Of a DNA stretch of 64,000 nt, positions 43,761-52,526 are shown one piece after another; the stretch's first letter is position 1; every line of letters begins with the position of its first letter. Source of the stretch: Cellulophaga sp. BC115SP (GTDB taxonomy: Bacteria; Bacteroidota; Bacteroidia; Cytophagales; Spirosomataceae); NCBI RefSeq assembly GCF_009905545.1, contig NZ_JAAALB010000005.1:186001-250000 (forward strand). Direction: 5' to 3'. The notes below the pieces were generated by a model. That model did not search any database. It was given only the letters and a program-made list of their open reading frames with translations, and was not told the DNA's origin. A program made the position numbers and the translations under genes.

Positions 43761-44744
43761 ATGACCCCTAAATATCGGATTATCCTAGCTTCGTTTGTAG
43801 TTAGTACTTTTTTAATGATAGTCAAATTTGTGGCCTATTATATGACCTATTCAAGTGCTATTCTGACAGATGCCCTTGAATCAATCATTAATGTAGTAGC
43901 TAGCGGATTTGCTTTTTATGCCATCTACCTAGCTTCACAGCCCAAAGACCTTAACCACCCGTATGGGCATGGAAAAATTGAATTTTTTTCGGCAGGACTA
44001 GAAGGTGTTTTGATTGTCTTGGCGAGTATCTTTATCATATTTCATGCGGTACAAAACTTCTTTAACCCACAGCCTCTTTCTGACCTTCCCTTGGGCTTAG
44101 GCATTATTATTTCTGGCGTTATTGTCAATTGGTTTTTAGGATATTACATTGAAAAAGAAGGTATTAAATATCAGTCTCCAACTTTAATAGCCGACGGAAA
44201 GCACCTCAAATTAGATGCCCAAAGTGGTGTCATATTGATTACAGCCGTTGCGTTAGTCGTATTCACCAAATCTGCTTGGGTGGATGGTGTAGCTTCTGTA
44301 ATATTTGCACTTTATATGGGTTGGAGTGGGATAAAAATCATGCGAAAATCAATAGGTGGCTTAATGGACGAGACCGACCAAGAAACATTGGAGAAAGTAG
44401 TCCAAATTTTGAAAAATAATAAAAAATCTGAATGGATAGATATTCATAATTTGAGAATCCAACACTACGGTGCCGACCTTCATATTGACTGCCATATCAC
44501 TTTGCCACGTTACTATAATCTTGAAGTTGTACATGCCAATGTGCATGAATTTGAGGATATTTTAGGCGCTGAATTTCAAGGTAATGTAGAAATATTCATT
44601 CATGCCGACCCATGTTTAGACGATTGCTGTTACTATTGTAAAGTGCAGGATTGTCCTATAAGAAAGTTTCCTGTTTCCAAAAATATTGAATGGAATGAAG
44701 TCAATTTATCGCTTAATCAAAAACACTTCATTGAAAGCATATAG
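43761..44744 (+). CDS. Cation diffusion facilitator (CDF) transporter
   Basis: 327 aa. Six membrane helices in the first about 215 residues and a cytoplasmic C-terminal domain. Family marks: TDALESIINVVASGFAFYAI in the second helix, HPYGHGKIEFFSAG, and GKHLKLDAQSGV in the fifth, whose HxxxD holds the metal. CDF proteins export Zn2+, Fe2+, Mn2+ or similar ions against protons; the metal cannot be told. An unusual Cys-rich tail (DPCLDDCCYYCKVQDCPI) may bind metal. Overlaps the lipoprotein gene by 50 bases. Confidence 0.9.
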   Translation: MTPKYRIILASFVVSTFLMIVKFVAYYMTYSSAILTDALESIINVVASGFAFYAIYLASQPKDLNHPYGHGKIEFFSAGLEGVLIVLASIFIIFHAVQNFFNPQPLSDLPLGLGIIISGVIVNWFLGYYIEKEGIKYQSPTLIADGKHLKLDAQSGVILITAVALVVFTKSAWVDGVASVIFALYMGWSGIKIMRKSIGGLMDETDQETLEKVVQILKNNKKSEWIDIHNLRIQHYGADLHIDCHITLPRYYNLEVVHANVHEFEDILGAEFQGNVEIFIHADPCLDDCCYYCKVQDCPIRKFPVSKNIEWNEVNLSLNQKHFIESI

Positions 44745-45561
44745 CCTTATTTTATTGGCATTTGTCTGTAGTATATTAGGTCTGAGTGGTTGTTTACAAG
44801 GTTTTACGATGAGCACCAGCCAAGTAGATGAATACTATGCGGCATTGCCTCCCAAGCCCGACTTTAGTTATGCAGAATATGAGCATAAAAAAATATATTT
44901 TGCTCAATCAACCAACGTCAGTCACAAACTGCTATTTCTTATACATGGAGCACCTGGTGCATGGTTTGGGTACAAAGATTATTTGAACGACTCGTTGCTA
45001 TTGAAGGAATTTAAAATCGTAGCTGCGGACCGATTCGGGTATAATCACTCTGATAAAAAGTTGGTATCCATAGATGAGCAGGCAAAAGCATTTTATGAGT
45101 TACTTAAAAAGTATCCTGACTACGAAATTACGGTAGTGGGACGTTCGTATGGAGCTGCCATTGCCGCCAAATTAGCGATGGATTATCCCAATTTGGTCAA
45201 AAAACTGTTTCTAATTTCACCAGCTTGTGCGCCAAAATTAGAGAAATACTGGTGGTTCTCGAAACCTGTAAATTCGGATTTTGTGAAATTTTTCTTGCCC
45301 TATTATGTAAATAGAGCCAGTGAAGAAAAGTTTGATCACCAAAAACAACTATTGAACTTAGAAAATGATTGGCGTAAAATACACTGCCCAGTGGTTATTT
45401 TGCAGGGAGGGAAAGATTGGATTATTGATACCCGAAATGGAGCCTATTTGGATTCAATGATTACTGAAGCGCCCAAACTATTTATTTATCTACCAGATAA
45501 TGGGCATTTATTGACCGCAGAAAGAAAGGATTTGATAAAAGAATTGTTATTAAAACCGTAG
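44695..45561 (+). CDS. Alpha/beta-hydrolase lipoprotein
   Basis: 288 aa from the ATG at 44695, inside the end of the CDF gene in another frame (50-base overlap). Lipoprotein signal with lipobox LSGC (Cys33). Alpha/beta-hydrolase fold: oxyanion segment FLIHGAPGAWFGYK, nucleophile elbow VVGRSYGAAIAAKL (catalytic Ser), acid near GGKDWIIDTRNG and His in LPDNGHLLTAE. Likely an envelope-anchored esterase or peptidase of unknown substrate. Confidence 0.85.
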   Translation: MKSIYRLIKNTSLKAYSLILLAFVCSILGLSGCLQGFTMSTSQVDEYYAALPPKPDFSYAEYEHKKIYFAQSTNVSHKLLFLIHGAPGAWFGYKDYLNDSLLLKEFKIVAADRFGYNHSDKKLVSIDEQAKAFYELLKKYPDYEITVVGRSYGAAIAAKLAMDYPNLVKKLFLISPACAPKLEKYWWFSKPVNSDFVKFFLPYYVNRASEEKFDHQKQLLNLENDWRKIHCPVVILQGGKDWIIDTRNGAYLDSMITEAPKLFIYLPDNGHLLTAERKDLIKELLLKP

Positions 45562-45589
45562 ACCTTAAGCATTAAAGTCTACGGTTTTT
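45552..45589. terminator. Bidirectional terminator overlapping the hydrolase stop
   Basis: AAAACCGTAGAC (45552-45563) and GTCTACGGTTTT (45577-45588); it includes the stop codon of the hydrolase and ends the SPFH gene from the other side. Confidence 0.9.
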
Positions 45590-45592
45590 GAT

Positions 45593-46513
45593 TTATTTTA
45601 CTTCTTTAAGCTGTTGTAAAGCCGTAAGTTGTTTCATATTTTTTTCCATTCCTTCGGTAGAACCATCCAAGAAAATCACGTTTCCTTTTCCTTGTTCTGC
45701 AAAATGCTTAATGGCTTCAGTCCACATAGAGAACAAAATAAGTGACGCATCCAGTTGGTTATCTTTCATCACCTTAGCCGATTCTGCCATACCTTTAGCT
45801 ACCTCCTCACGGAACAAAGCAACCCCTTGACCACGTAATTGTGCTGCCACCTTTTCAGCCTCTGCTGCAATACGAATGGCATTTCCTTCTGCTTCCGCTG
45901 CTTTTGTTTTGGTAATTAACAAAGCCTGGCCTTCGTTTTCGGCAGCAGCTTTTAAGTTATTTGATGCCACAATTTGTGCCATCGAGCGCATAATCGCCTC
46001 ATCAAAGGCAATATCATTCAGTTGCAAATCAATCAAATGATACCCCCATGTTTCGAGTGTATTATCGATATGCTCCTTTACCTGAATCACGATTTCGCTT
46101 CTCAGCCCAAGTACCTCAGCTTGACGCTTAGTTGCTACCAAAGCACGAATTGTACCTTCAATGGTACGAATCAAGGCTTGCATAAAAGAGCGCTCATCCA
46201 TAAACTTAAACGCCACATTTTTAATCGTTTCCTCCTCTTGATTCATTACGGCATACACCAACATGGCTTTAAAATTCACATTGGCTTGATCAGCAGTAAT
46301 AGCTTGAAATTCGAGTTCAATCGAACGACTTTGAATAGAGATTTTTTTAAAGATTGCTTCAACAAAAGGGATTTTGAAGTTTAGCCCTGGCGTCATAATT
46401 CGCTGATATTTCCCAAAAATAGTCACTACTGCGACAGTTCCTTGGTTTACAATAGCAAACGAAAGCGCCAACAGAGGGAAGGCAATAACTAATAAGACAA
46501 GTAAAAACGACAT
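45593..46513 (-). CDS. SPFH/Band 7 (stomatin-like) membrane protein
   Basis: 306 aa from the ATG at 46513. An N-terminal membrane anchor (MSFLLVLLVIAFPLLALSFA) is followed by the SPFH domain (VNQGTVAVVTIFGKYQRIM, PGLNFKIPFVEAIFKKISIQ, RSIELEFQAITADQ) and a coiled coil with repeated Ala-rich heptads (AAENEGQALLITKTKAAEAE). Such proteins form membrane-associated oligomers that organise membrane or protease function. An upstream TTG would add 19 residues, less likely. Confidence 0.9.
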   Translation of the reverse strand: MSFLLVLLVIAFPLLALSFAIVNQGTVAVVTIFGKYQRIMTPGLNFKIPFVEAIFKKISIQSRSIELEFQAITADQANVNFKAMLVYAVMNQEEETIKNVAFKFMDERSFMQALIRTIEGTIRALVATKRQAEVLGLRSEIVIQVKEHIDNTLETWGYHLIDLQLNDIAFDEAIMRSMAQIVASNNLKAAAENEGQALLITKTKAAEAEGNAIRIAAEAEKVAAQLRGQGVALFREEVAKGMAESAKVMKDNQLDASLILFSMWTEAIKHFAEQGKGNVIFLDGSTEGMEKNMKQLTALQQLKEVK

Positions 46514-46612
46514 AGTTGTAATATTATAGGTTAAAAAAAACAGCACACTCGGACGAATATGCTGTTTCAATTTTACAGAAAAAATACCAAAGTCGATAAT
46601 AATATTTCAAAT

Positions 46613-47314
46613 TTATGCACCTTTAATGCTTCCCATACCTCCATCCACGCCAATAATCTGTCCTGTAACCCATGAGGCTGAATCACTTAATAAAAAGGTA
46701 GAAATGCGAGCTATGTCCTCAGCTGTACCAACTCTGCCAAGTGGATGGCGCTTGTTGGAGGCTTCTTTTTTCTCTTCTGTAGAAAGCAAATTTTTCGCTA
46801 GAGGTGTATCCGTCAAGGATGGTGCCACGCAGTTTACTCGAATTTTTACAGGCGATAACTCAGCGGCTAACGATTTTGTCAATCCTTCAACAGCTCCTTT
46901 TGAGGCTGCCACTGATGCATGAAACCCCATGCCTATTTTGGAGGCGACGGTACTAAATAACACTATTGATGCACCATCTGCTTTTTTCAGCTTAGGCAAC
47001 ACCGCCTGTATGACGGATACAGCTCCTACTAAGTTTATCTGAAAATCATTTTTAAAGTCATCCAAAGTCAATCGATTGATGGGTTTCAAATTGATTGTAC
47101 CAGGACAATATACCAGTCCGTCCAGTGACTCAGGCAATTGGCTAAAAATTGAGGCATCTGGAGAACTTGCATCCCAAGTCAAATGAGTAATCCCTTCTAT
47201 CTTTGGTGTATTTCTAGAAGCAGAAAAAACTTGATGTCCTTCTTTAAGCAATTCCAAAGCGATTGCCTCACCTATACCTGAACTTGCACCAATAACTAAA
47301 TAATTCTTTATCAT
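46613..47314 (-). CDS. SDR-family oxidoreductase (FabG-like)
   Basis: 233 aa. IGASSGIGEAIALELL cofactor motif at 8-15, catalytic Ser and a VAASKGAVEGLTKSLAAELS segment in which the usual Tyr of YxxxK is replaced by Ala-Ser-Lys, so classical catalysis is doubtful or uses a different residue. PLGRVGTAEDIARISTFLLS and GQIIGVDGGMG are common to the FabG group. Substrate unknown. A different SDR lies at 21810. Confidence 0.85.
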   Translation of the reverse strand: MIKNYLVIGASSGIGEAIALELLKEGHQVFSASRNTPKIEGITHLTWDASSPDASIFSQLPESLDGLVYCPGTINLKPINRLTLDDFKNDFQINLVGAVSVIQAVLPKLKKADGASIVLFSTVASKIGMGFHASVAASKGAVEGLTKSLAAELSPVKIRVNCVAPSLTDTPLAKNLLSTEEKKEASNKRHPLGRVGTAEDIARISTFLLSDSASWVTGQIIGVDGGMGSIKGA

Positions 47315-47346
47315 ATTTTGTGGAGTGTTTTCAAAATTCTTTTAAA

Positions 47347-47390
47347 CAAAAAAAGACATTCAAAGTATAAACTTCAAATGCCTTTTTTTG
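47347..47390 (-). terminator. folE terminator
   Basis: An imperfect stem of AAAAAAAG.CATT and AATG.CTTTTTTT with internal AAGT/ACTT lies 30 bases past the folE stop and ends in a T-run on the minus strand. Confidence 0.75.
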
Positions 47391-47421
47391 TTTAAATTTC
47401 AAGAAATAAACGACCTACTTT

Positions 47422-48123
47422 CTAGATTCCTATATATTTCAAAAACTCCTGACGTACACTTTCTTCCTGAAATTTGCCTCCATAATAGCTTGTAACCGTC
47501 GATGAAGTATCATCTTTTACACCACGAGAGGCTACACAAAGGTGCTTTGCATCAATCATTACAGCTACATTCTCAGTACCCAAAATTTCTTGTAAATCCC
47601 TAGCAATCTGTACTGTCAAGCGCTCTTGTACCTGCGGGCGCTTTGCATAATGCTGAACAATTCTATTTAGCTTTGACAAACCAACTACCTTTCCTTCAGC
47701 GATATAAGCCACATGAGCCTTGCCAAAAATTGGTACAAAGTGGTGTTCGCAGTTTGAATAGAAAGAAATATTTTTTTCAACCAACATTTCATTGTATTGA
47801 TATTTATTTTCAAACAACGCAATAGAAGGTTTATTTTTAGGGTCTAAACCACTAAAAATTTCTTTGACGTACATTTTTGCTACACGTTTTGGCGTACCTT
47901 TCAATGAATCATCAGTCAAATCCAGACCTAAGGTTTCCATAATTTGTCTGAAATGATATTCAATTTGAGCTATTTTTTCTTCATCACTCAACTCGAAGGC
48001 ATCAGCACGCATAGGTGTATCTACAGAAGTCGCAATGTGGTCATCGCCAATTTCTTCATCAGTTAGCAATAATTTTCCATTATTATCCAACAGGGTATTC
48101 AACAAAGTTTCGTTCTGTTTCAT
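47422..48123 (-). CDS. folE: GTP cyclohydrolase I
   Basis: 233 aa. Opens GTP to 7,8-dihydroneopterin triphosphate for folate or queuosine. Conserved blocks: VEKNISFYSNCEHHFVPIFG (Zn ligands Cys and His), GLSKLNRIVQHYAKRPQVQE and EDTSST-like VKDDTSSTVTSYY. The N-terminal about 40 residues are non-conserved, and the ATG at 48123 overlaps queD by 41 bases; a later start (MRADAFELSDEEKI) would avoid overlap. Operon with queD. Confidence 0.94.
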   Translation of the reverse strand: MKQNETLLNTLLDNNGKLLLTDEEIGDDHIATSVDTPMRADAFELSDEEKIAQIEYHFRQIMETLGLDLTDDSLKGTPKRVAKMYVKEIFSGLDPKNKPSIALFENKYQYNEMLVEKNISFYSNCEHHFVPIFGKAHVAYIAEGKVVGLSKLNRIVQHYAKRPQVQERLTVQIARDLQEILGTENVAVMIDAKHLCVASRGVKDDTSSTVTSYYGGKFQEESVRQEFLKYIGI

Positions 48124-48502
48124 ATAATCTGATTTTAATATCCAAGTTTGGGTTTAGTTTGTTTCTGAGAATGTCGTAAATAACAATAGCAATGTTCTCG
48201 GCAGAAGGATTAAGATCTTTAAACTCCTCTGTATCAAGGTTTAAGTTTCTGTGATCAAATCTATCCAAGATTTCAAACTTTATAATATCGCTCAACACCT
48301 TCATATCAATCACATAGCCAGTTTCAGGATCCAGTTCGCCAATCACTTGTACAATTAATTCATAATTATGACCATGAAAGGTTGGATTGTTACATTTACC
48401 GTAAACTCGCTCGTTCTTCTCATCCGTCCAATTGGGATTATGAAGGCGATGTGCGGCATTGAAGTGTTCTTTGCGGAACACCGCCACTCGCTTTGCACTC
48501 AT
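48083..48502 (-). CDS. queD: 6-carboxytetrahydropterin synthase QueD
   Basis: 139 aa. Converts FolE product to 6-carboxytetrahydropterin on the way to queuosine, so this operon could feed the wobble modification of tRNA. HFNAAHRLHNPNW (zinc His), YGKCNNPTFHGHNYEL (active-site Cys and His pair), DMKVLSDIIKFEILDRFDHRNL and YETERNFVEYP are diagnostic. Bacteroidetes sometimes use the same fold for pterin metabolism; the queuosine role is preferred because of the Cys. Confidence 0.92.
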   Translation of the reverse strand: MSAKRVAVFRKEHFNAAHRLHNPNWTDEKNERVYGKCNNPTFHGHNYELIVQVIGELDPETGYVIDMKVLSDIIKFEILDRFDHRNLNLDTEEFKDLNPSAENIAIVIYDILRNKLNPNLDIKIRLYETERNFVEYPVG

Positions 48503-49101
48503 TGTAATTTTGCTAATTTAAAAGTGAATTTAGAGACAAATGGATATATCGGGCAGGACACATCCCGAGCTTTCGCTCCGATTGAAACAAACTATATTTT
48601 ATCGGGGATTTAGTCATCAAGTTTAAAAGTCGTCTGAAAGGTTGTCAGCAACACTCTTAAACTAAATCGGCGAGTAGTTCTTTCATAGAGTCAAACTGCA
48701 AGTTCAAAGAAAAGGTTTCGATTTTGTTTAAAATTATTTCAAAAAGATTAAACAAAAATAAATATATCTTTAAACTGTCAATGGTTTTGTATGACCCTCT
48801 AAAATGATAAACACAGAATCGATTGAGATTGTTCAATGTAATGGTTAAAAGTGATTTTGCATTTAGTCATTCAAAGATACAAAGGAATTAGATTATTTCA
48901 CTAAAGGTTTGGGCTGATAATGAATCTAGCATATTTTTTGATATTTCATTTCAGGTATCATCAAAGTATCGTTTTGGAAATCTATTTTACAAACTCCTGT
49001 ACCTGAACCACTTTACTTTTGGTACAAAACTTACACAGAAACCGAAATTTGGGGATATTAGAGTTTTTTAATTAGTTTAGTTAAAAAATCAAAACTATTC
49101 C
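48503..49101. other. Gene-free region between queD and the nucleotidyltransferase
   Basis: About 600 AT-rich bases. No open frame, tRNA or known riboswitch (in particular no preQ1 pattern near queD) is seen. The word TCTAGCATATTTTTTGAT near 48923 resembles part of the repeat element at 31.7 kb but too weakly to claim. Confidence 0.5.
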
Positions 49102-49109
49102 TAAATTTG
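49102..49109 (+). promoter_or_regulatory. Bacteroidetes -7 box for the nucleotidyltransferase
   Basis: TAAATTTG; RNA start near 49115, about 78 bases before the ATG at 49193. Confidence 0.6.
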
Positions 49110-49192
49110 CGGTAATATATTACCTCGCTTTTGAGGCGAAAGCAACACTATTTTCAAAAAATATATTGCTACTTTCATCGAGCATTTTTTAT

Positions 49193-50053
49193 ATGGCAAA
49201 ACTATTGATTATGGCAGGCGGGATGTCTTCTCGCATGAAAAAAACAGACGGCAATTCAAATTTGGATGAAAAGCTAATCGAACAAGCAAATACGCTCCCA
49301 AAAGGGATGATTGGCGTGGGGAAAGATGGTCGTCCGTTTATGGATTATCTTTTATATAATGCGCATCGTGCTGGATATAATGAAGTTTTGATTCTCAAAA
49401 ATCCGAAAGATACTGTTACACAACCTTACTATGACCAATTGGTAGCGGAAGGAAAAGCATGGGGATTTACTTTTAAATTCGCTACGCAGCAAATTGCTCC
49501 CGATCGTGAAAAGCCAGCTGGAACAGCCGATGCTATTCAACAAGCCTTGGAGCAAACGCCAGAATGGAAAGGCGAACGTTTCACGGTTTGTAACTCTGAT
49601 AATTTATATTCTGTTTCAGTGCTAACGCTTTTGAAGGATGCAGAAATTCCCAATGCTGTAGTTTCTTATAATGCTGATGCATTAGGTGTAGAGCCAGAAC
49701 GTGTGAAGGCATTTGCTATTATCAAAACTAACGCAGATGGTAGTTTGGTAGAAATTTTAGAAAAACCTAACGACGAACAAATTGCCGAGGCAAAACGTGT
49801 AGCTGGTCAAATTGGTGTTAATATGAATGTATTTCACTTCAAATATGATGACATTTTGAAATATGTTCAGTCTGAACCATTCAATCCTATTCGTAACGAA
49901 CGTGAATTGCCAAGTGCCGTTACTCGTATGGCAAAAGAGAATCCAGGTTTAGTAACCACCGTTCCTGTAGCTGAAAATGTACCTGATTTAACCTCAAAAG
50001 GTGATATTTCATTGGTACAAAAATATTTAGTTGATGAATTTGGCGATTTCTAA
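49193..50053 (+). CDS. Sugar-phosphate nucleotidyltransferase-like protein
   Basis: 286 aa from the ATG at 49193; a TTG at 49166 is rejected because the family begins MAKLLIMAGGMSSRM. LIMAGGMSSRM at 4-14 binds the nucleotide; DGRPFMDYLLYNAHRAGY and VCNSDNLYSV (metal Asp) follow. It probably transfers NMP to a sugar phosphate for cell-surface polymers. The segment KKTDGNSNLDEKLIEQAN is an insertion after the motif. Substrate unknown. Confidence 0.87.
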   Translation: MAKLLIMAGGMSSRMKKTDGNSNLDEKLIEQANTLPKGMIGVGKDGRPFMDYLLYNAHRAGYNEVLILKNPKDTVTQPYYDQLVAEGKAWGFTFKFATQQIAPDREKPAGTADAIQQALEQTPEWKGERFTVCNSDNLYSVSVLTLLKDAEIPNAVVSYNADALGVEPERVKAFAIIKTNADGSLVEILEKPNDEQIAEAKRVAGQIGVNMNVFHFKYDDILKYVQSEPFNPIRNERELPSAVTRMAKENPGLVTTVPVAENVPDLTSKGDISLVQKYLVDEFGDF

Positions 50054-50081
50054 AATATTCAGCCTTAATTCATAACCTTCC

Positions 50082-50119
50082 TACCCCGACTGTTGTTATA
50101 GAAACAGTCGGGGTATTTT
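50082..50119 (+). terminator. Terminator of the nucleotidyltransferase
   Basis: TACCCCGACTGTT (50082-50094) and AACAGTCGGGGTA (50103-50115), followed by TTTT. Confidence 0.92.
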
Positions 50120-50120
50120 A

Positions 50121-50150
50121 TTGTCAATCTACCAATAAGCCCTAAATTTG
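50121..50150 (+). promoter_or_regulatory. Canonical promoter of ispG
   Basis: TTG (50121-50123), 19 bases, TAAATTTG (50143-50150); RNA start near 50156, leader about 43 bases. Confidence 0.72.
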
Positions 50151-50198
50151 TACAGTCAATAGTTTTGGCAAAAAATCAAATTTATATTTTAGCTCGTT

Positions 50199-52247
50199 AT
50201 GTCGAATAACTCTCAAATAGTAAACCTTATCGAAAAAGGAACCAAGTATTGTACTTCTCTTACCGAATATAAACGTCGCGAAACAATCTCTGTGAACATT
50301 GGAGATTTGTGGATGGGCTCGCAATATCCAATTCGTATCCAATCTATGACGACCATCGATACTATGGACACCATTGGTTCGGTAGAGCAAACGCTTAGAA
50401 TGGTGGAGTCGGGTTGTGAGTTGGTACGTATTACAGCTCCTTCTGTAAAAGAAGCGCAAAATTTAGAGAATATTCGCAAAGAACTTCGTAATCGTGGTTG
50501 TAATGTTCCATTGGTCGCAGATATACATTTTACACCTAATGCTGCAGAATTAGCGGCAAGATTGGTAGAAAAAGTGCGTATCAATCCAGGAAACTACGCT
50601 GACAAAAAGCGTTTTGAAACTATTGATTATACCGAATCTTCGTATCAAGCAGAATTAGAACGTATTAGAGATAAGTTTGTTCCTCTAATTAAAATTTGTA
50701 AAGAATATGGTACCGCTATGCGTATTGGTACCAATCATGGCTCTTTGAGTGATAGAATTTTGAGTAGATACGGCGATACACCACTTGGAATGGTTGAGTC
50801 TGCCTTAGAATTTTTGAGAATTTGTGAAGACGAAAATTACTTCAATATCGTCTTATCAATGAAGGCTTCGAATACACAAGTAATGGTTGAAGCTTATCGT
50901 TTACTTTGTAAAAAGTTGGACGAAGAAGGGCTAAAACCTTATCCTTTACATCTTGGTGTAACCGAGGCTGGCGAAGGTGAAGATGGTCGTATCAAGTCGG
51001 CTGTCGGAATCGGAACTTTATTGGAAGATGGTCTTGGAGACACCGTTCGTGTTTCGTTGACAGAAGACCCAGAATTTGAAGCACCAGTTGCCAAAAGTCT
51101 TATCGACAGATACACGCATCGTGCCGAAACCACTACCTTGATTCCAGCTTGGAAACCTGCAAACACAGAACTTTCTGAAGCATTTGATTCGCCAATAAAT
51201 CCCTTTCAACATTTCAGAAGAGCGACCAATGAGGTGGCAGTTTTTGGTGGACATAACGTTCCAAGAGTGATTGCAGACTACTCACAGGTGGGGATCAATG
51301 AACATGATGATTTAAAGCCAATTGGTCATTTTTACCTACCTGCTACTGACAAATGGGCAATGAATGATTTAGGTGCAGATTTTGTTTACACAGGACAACG
51401 CCCATCGACCTTCATGCTGCCTATGGGATTAAAAGAGATTGTTGACTACAAAATTTGGTTAGAAAAAAAATGTCCAGAAAATTTATTCCCAATGATTTCA
51501 TTTGAGGAAATTTCGGACAATGTGAAAACACATAACTCTTTGAATTTCATTGCAGTTAACATTGACAACCTAAAGCCAGAATTGATTTCGAGTTTGTCTT
51601 CTTTAAGAGATGCTGTTTTGGTAATTTCTACGAATAATACGCACGGAATGCCAGCCTTAAGACGTTTCTTTTTTGAGCTGATAAGTCAAGGAATAAAACT
51701 TCCTGTTGTTATTTGGCGCCAATATGATGCTATGTCAACTAGTGATTTCCAACTCTTTTCAGCAACGGATTTAGGTGGTTTGTTAGTGGATGGCCTAGGC
51801 GATGGAGCAATACTTTCTGTACCCCAAAATACTCCTGCATCAGAATTTCAAGGCCTCGCAAAAATCTACAATTCTACAGCATTTGGAATACTACAAGCTG
51901 CCCGAACTCGTATGAGTAAAACCGAGTATATCTCATGCCCATCGTGTGGTCGTACCTTATTCGACTTACAAGAAACTACAGCTATGATTCGCAAAAGAAC
52001 GGATCATTTAAAAGGTGTAAAAATCGGAATTATGGGCTGTATTGTAAACGGTCCTGGCGAAATGGCTGATGCCGATTATGGCTATGTAGGAATAGGAAAA
52101 GATAAAATTGCTTTGTATCGTGGACAGCAAGTAGTTAAAAAATCTGTGCATGCCGACCGTGCGGTTGATGAACTTATTGAGCTAATTAAAGAAGATGGAG
52201 TATGGTTTGAGCCAGCTCAAAGTGCCGAATTAGCAGATATACTTTAA
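50199..52247 (+). CDS. ispG: HMBPP synthase IspG (long form)
   Basis: 682 aa. Penultimate step of the MEP isoprenoid pathway, making HMBPP with a [4Fe-4S] cluster. The TIM-barrel half starts YKRRETISVNIGDLWMGSQY and QSMTTIDTMDTIGSVEQ; the iron-sulfur half has YISCPSCGRTLFDLQ and GIMGCIVNGPGEMADADYGY. Between them is an insert of about 250 residues (DSPINPFQHFRRATNEVAVF to GILQAARTRMS) found in plants, chlamydiae and Bacteroidetes but not in E. coli. Complete and single-gene. Confidence 0.95.
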   Translation: MSNNSQIVNLIEKGTKYCTSLTEYKRRETISVNIGDLWMGSQYPIRIQSMTTIDTMDTIGSVEQTLRMVESGCELVRITAPSVKEAQNLENIRKELRNRGCNVPLVADIHFTPNAAELAARLVEKVRINPGNYADKKRFETIDYTESSYQAELERIRDKFVPLIKICKEYGTAMRIGTNHGSLSDRILSRYGDTPLGMVESALEFLRICEDENYFNIVLSMKASNTQVMVEAYRLLCKKLDEEGLKPYPLHLGVTEAGEGEDGRIKSAVGIGTLLEDGLGDTVRVSLTEDPEFEAPVAKSLIDRYTHRAETTTLIPAWKPANTELSEAFDSPINPFQHFRRATNEVAVFGGHNVPRVIADYSQVGINEHDDLKPIGHFYLPATDKWAMNDLGADFVYTGQRPSTFMLPMGLKEIVDYKIWLEKKCPENLFPMISFEEISDNVKTHNSLNFIAVNIDNLKPELISSLSSLRDAVLVISTNNTHGMPALRRFFFELISQGIKLPVVIWRQYDAMSTSDFQLFSATDLGGLLVDGLGDGAILSVPQNTPASEFQGLAKIYNSTAFGILQAARTRMSKTEYISCPSCGRTLFDLQETTAMIRKRTDHLKGVKIGIMGCIVNGPGEMADADYGYVGIGKDKIALYRGQQVVKKSVHADRAVDELIELIKEDGVWFEPAQSAELADIL

Positions 52248-52326
52248 TTGTAAAATTAAATTCTTTGTTGTTCTAACAGAGAATTACACTCAAATAAATA
52301 TTGTTTCACAATAGATTTTAAAAGCC

Positions 52327-52515
52327 ATGAGTCGTATTAAAGATCAATTCAAATTAGGTGAAGCCTTCGGTTATTTTCTTAGAGTTTTCTCTAAACCAGA
52401 CCCGTCGAAACCGACAAGCTTCAATTTGCGTACGATGCACTTCATCAACAAGATTTCGATTCTGATGTTTTTGGTTTGTTTAATCGTCATGATTTATCGT
52501 GCCTTTATTCGTTAA
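52327..52515 (+). CDS. Small single-helix membrane protein (DUF6728-like)
   Basis: 62 aa. FKLGEAFGYFLRVFSKPDP, FNLRTMHFINKISI and one membrane helix (SILMFLVCLIVMIYRAF, about 43-60). Small proteins of this pattern are conserved in Bacteroidetes (I believe DUF6728; from memory, not checked). It lies 79 bases after ispG and 11 bases before the MmcQ-like gene. Confidence 0.7.
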   Translation: MSRIKDQFKLGEAFGYFLRVFSKPDPSKPTSFNLRTMHFINKISILMFLVCLIVMIYRAFIR

Positions 52516-52526
52516 TACATTTTAGT

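Noticed and set aside
48503-48620. preQ1 riboswitch before queD
   Set aside because: No preQ1-like hairpin plus A-rich tail could be found in the upstream sequence on the minus strand.
48915-48945. Third copy of the palindromic element (TCTAGCATATTTTTTGAT)
   Set aside because: Only about 17 bases match and none of the other element blocks are nearby.
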